A DNA stretch of 64,000 bases. Source: Desulfatitalea alkaliphila (lineage in GTDB: Bacteria; Desulfobacterota; Desulfobacteria; Desulfobacterales; Desulfosarcinaceae). The stretch's first letter is position 1. The number at the start of each line of letters is the position of its first letter. Location of the stretch: contig NZ_JALJRB010000004.1 of assembly GCF_022968795.1 (NCBI RefSeq), positions 185,486-249,485 of the forward strand, written 5' to 3'. Below the pieces are notes generated by a model. It was given only the letters and a program-made list of their open reading frames with translations. It did no database searches and was not told the origin of the DNA. Positions 63,595-64,000 of the stretch are shown here, one piece after another. The position numbers and the translations under genes were made by a program.

Positions 63595-63981
63595 CTATTC
63601 CTCTACAATTGTTGGGTGTTTTTTTCTCCGCAGGACACCCTTGCAATAAATATCATAAGCGTTTTTTATGTGCATAGAGATTGCCGGTAGTTGCTTAGGG
63701 CTTTCAAGATGGCATTCAGAATATGCCCCATATCCCATACCTTCCTTCAAGGGTAAGTCTTCAAACTCAAGGAACTCATCAGGATTCCCTCGCAAACTTA
63801 TTACAATTTTTTTTGAACGGACAAATTGTATGGTGAACGTTACAAAATTTTCTGAAGGGACCCATCTTTTACCTTTTTTAGAGAAGGTTATTCCAGGTTG
63901 TAAACTTTCAACGTAATCAATTAATGCCAAACCAACGTTTTTTAGATTTGGTAGCCTTGAAATATCTTCTCTCACTCCCAT
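63595..63981 (-). CDS. protein of unknown function (128 aa)
   Basis: 128 residues, starting after GGAG at 6 bases. A helix (ISRLPNLKNVGLALIDYVES) is followed by strand-like segments (FVTFTIQFVRSKKIVISLRG) and a block GMGYGAYSECHLESPKQLPA, ending in a helical AYDIYCKGVLRRKK. There is no signal peptide or membrane span. The pattern of a hydrophobic-charged strand pair with a GYG-A-Y-S-E-C block resembles predicted transport or DNA-repair associated DUF5655-like small proteins, but I am not sure. Its upstream region is cut by the window end. Confidence 0.7.
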   Translation of the reverse strand: MGVREDISRLPNLKNVGLALIDYVESLQPGITFSKKGKRWVPSENFVTFTIQFVRSKKIVISLRGNPDEFLEFEDLPLKEGMGYGAYSECHLESPKQLPAISMHIKNAYDIYCKGVLRRKKHPTIVEE

Positions 63982-64000
63982 TGTTTTCTCCGTATCGGCC

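Overview
The window looks like a chromosomal segment of a GC-rich, anaerobic, sulfate-reducer-like deltaproteobacterium (Desulfobacterota, probably Desulfobacterales). The evidence is gene content: a DUF3786 iron-sulfur protein, a DUF4198 metal-uptake-type exported protein, a fused LutA/LutB-type lactate dehydrogenase subunit with LutC and a lactate permease, and a large hybrid sensor kinase. The genus is an inference. No rRNA or tRNA gene and no CRISPR array was seen.

Positions 1-13,000 are mostly housekeeping. A tight minus-strand run encodes a methyltransferase (cut by the window edge), a HIT protein, a cation diffusion facilitator and a beta-hydroxyacid dehydrogenase. YceD/DUF177 follows, with palindromic repeats where rpmF is usually found, then a small helical protein, a C-terminal J-domain protein and a chemotaxis receptor. 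Next come the DUF4198 gene behind a strong terminator-like leader hairpin, and DUF3786. A gene-poor stretch of about 0.75 kb holds a REP-like hairpin and a 185-bp MITE that has inserted into the end of a HEAT-repeat pseudogene. The pyrimidine-salvage pair upp-uraA closes the region.

Positions 13,034-44,860 are one minus-strand gene train of 20 genes: an extracellular contractile injection system (eCIS, Afp/PVC type). In transcription order it encodes a DUF4255 terminator-like protein, an accessory protein, a sheath, a tube, a second sheath-like protein, a second tube, a tube/LysM-type protein, a 58-aa protein, a gpD-like hub, a gpV-like spike, a 969-aa protein with a hydrophobic C-terminus, gp25, a J-type baseplate wedge, a gpI-like protein with a long N-terminal extension, three paralogs sharing an N-terminal module, a tape-measure-like protein, a AAA+ ATPase and a terminal eCIScore (DUF4157) protein. 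Capsid, terminase, integrase and T6SS membrane-complex genes are absent. The last gene carries an HExxH eCIScore domain, a caspase-like His/Cys pair and an SH3-like C-terminus, and is the best candidate payload.

Positions 45,500-57,000 carry an SDR oxidoreductase, a NUDIX hydrolase, a lactate-use operon (permease, LutC, fused LutA/B), an IS200-type remnant, an unknown helical protein, a clostripain-family lipoprotein and a PAS-PAS-histidine kinase-receiver hybrid.

Positions 57,000-64,000 are visibly more AT-rich and look acquired: an IS1634-family remnant, phosphoenolpyruvate carboxylase, then a run of small unrelated minus-strand genes (Mrr fragment, YoeB/YefM-type toxin-antitoxin pair, alpha/beta hydrolase, frameshifted membrane protein, lipoprotein, unknown protein). 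They are separated by short imperfect palindromes, at least two of which match integron attC sites. The simplest reading is an integron cassette array whose integrase lies outside the window or is missing.
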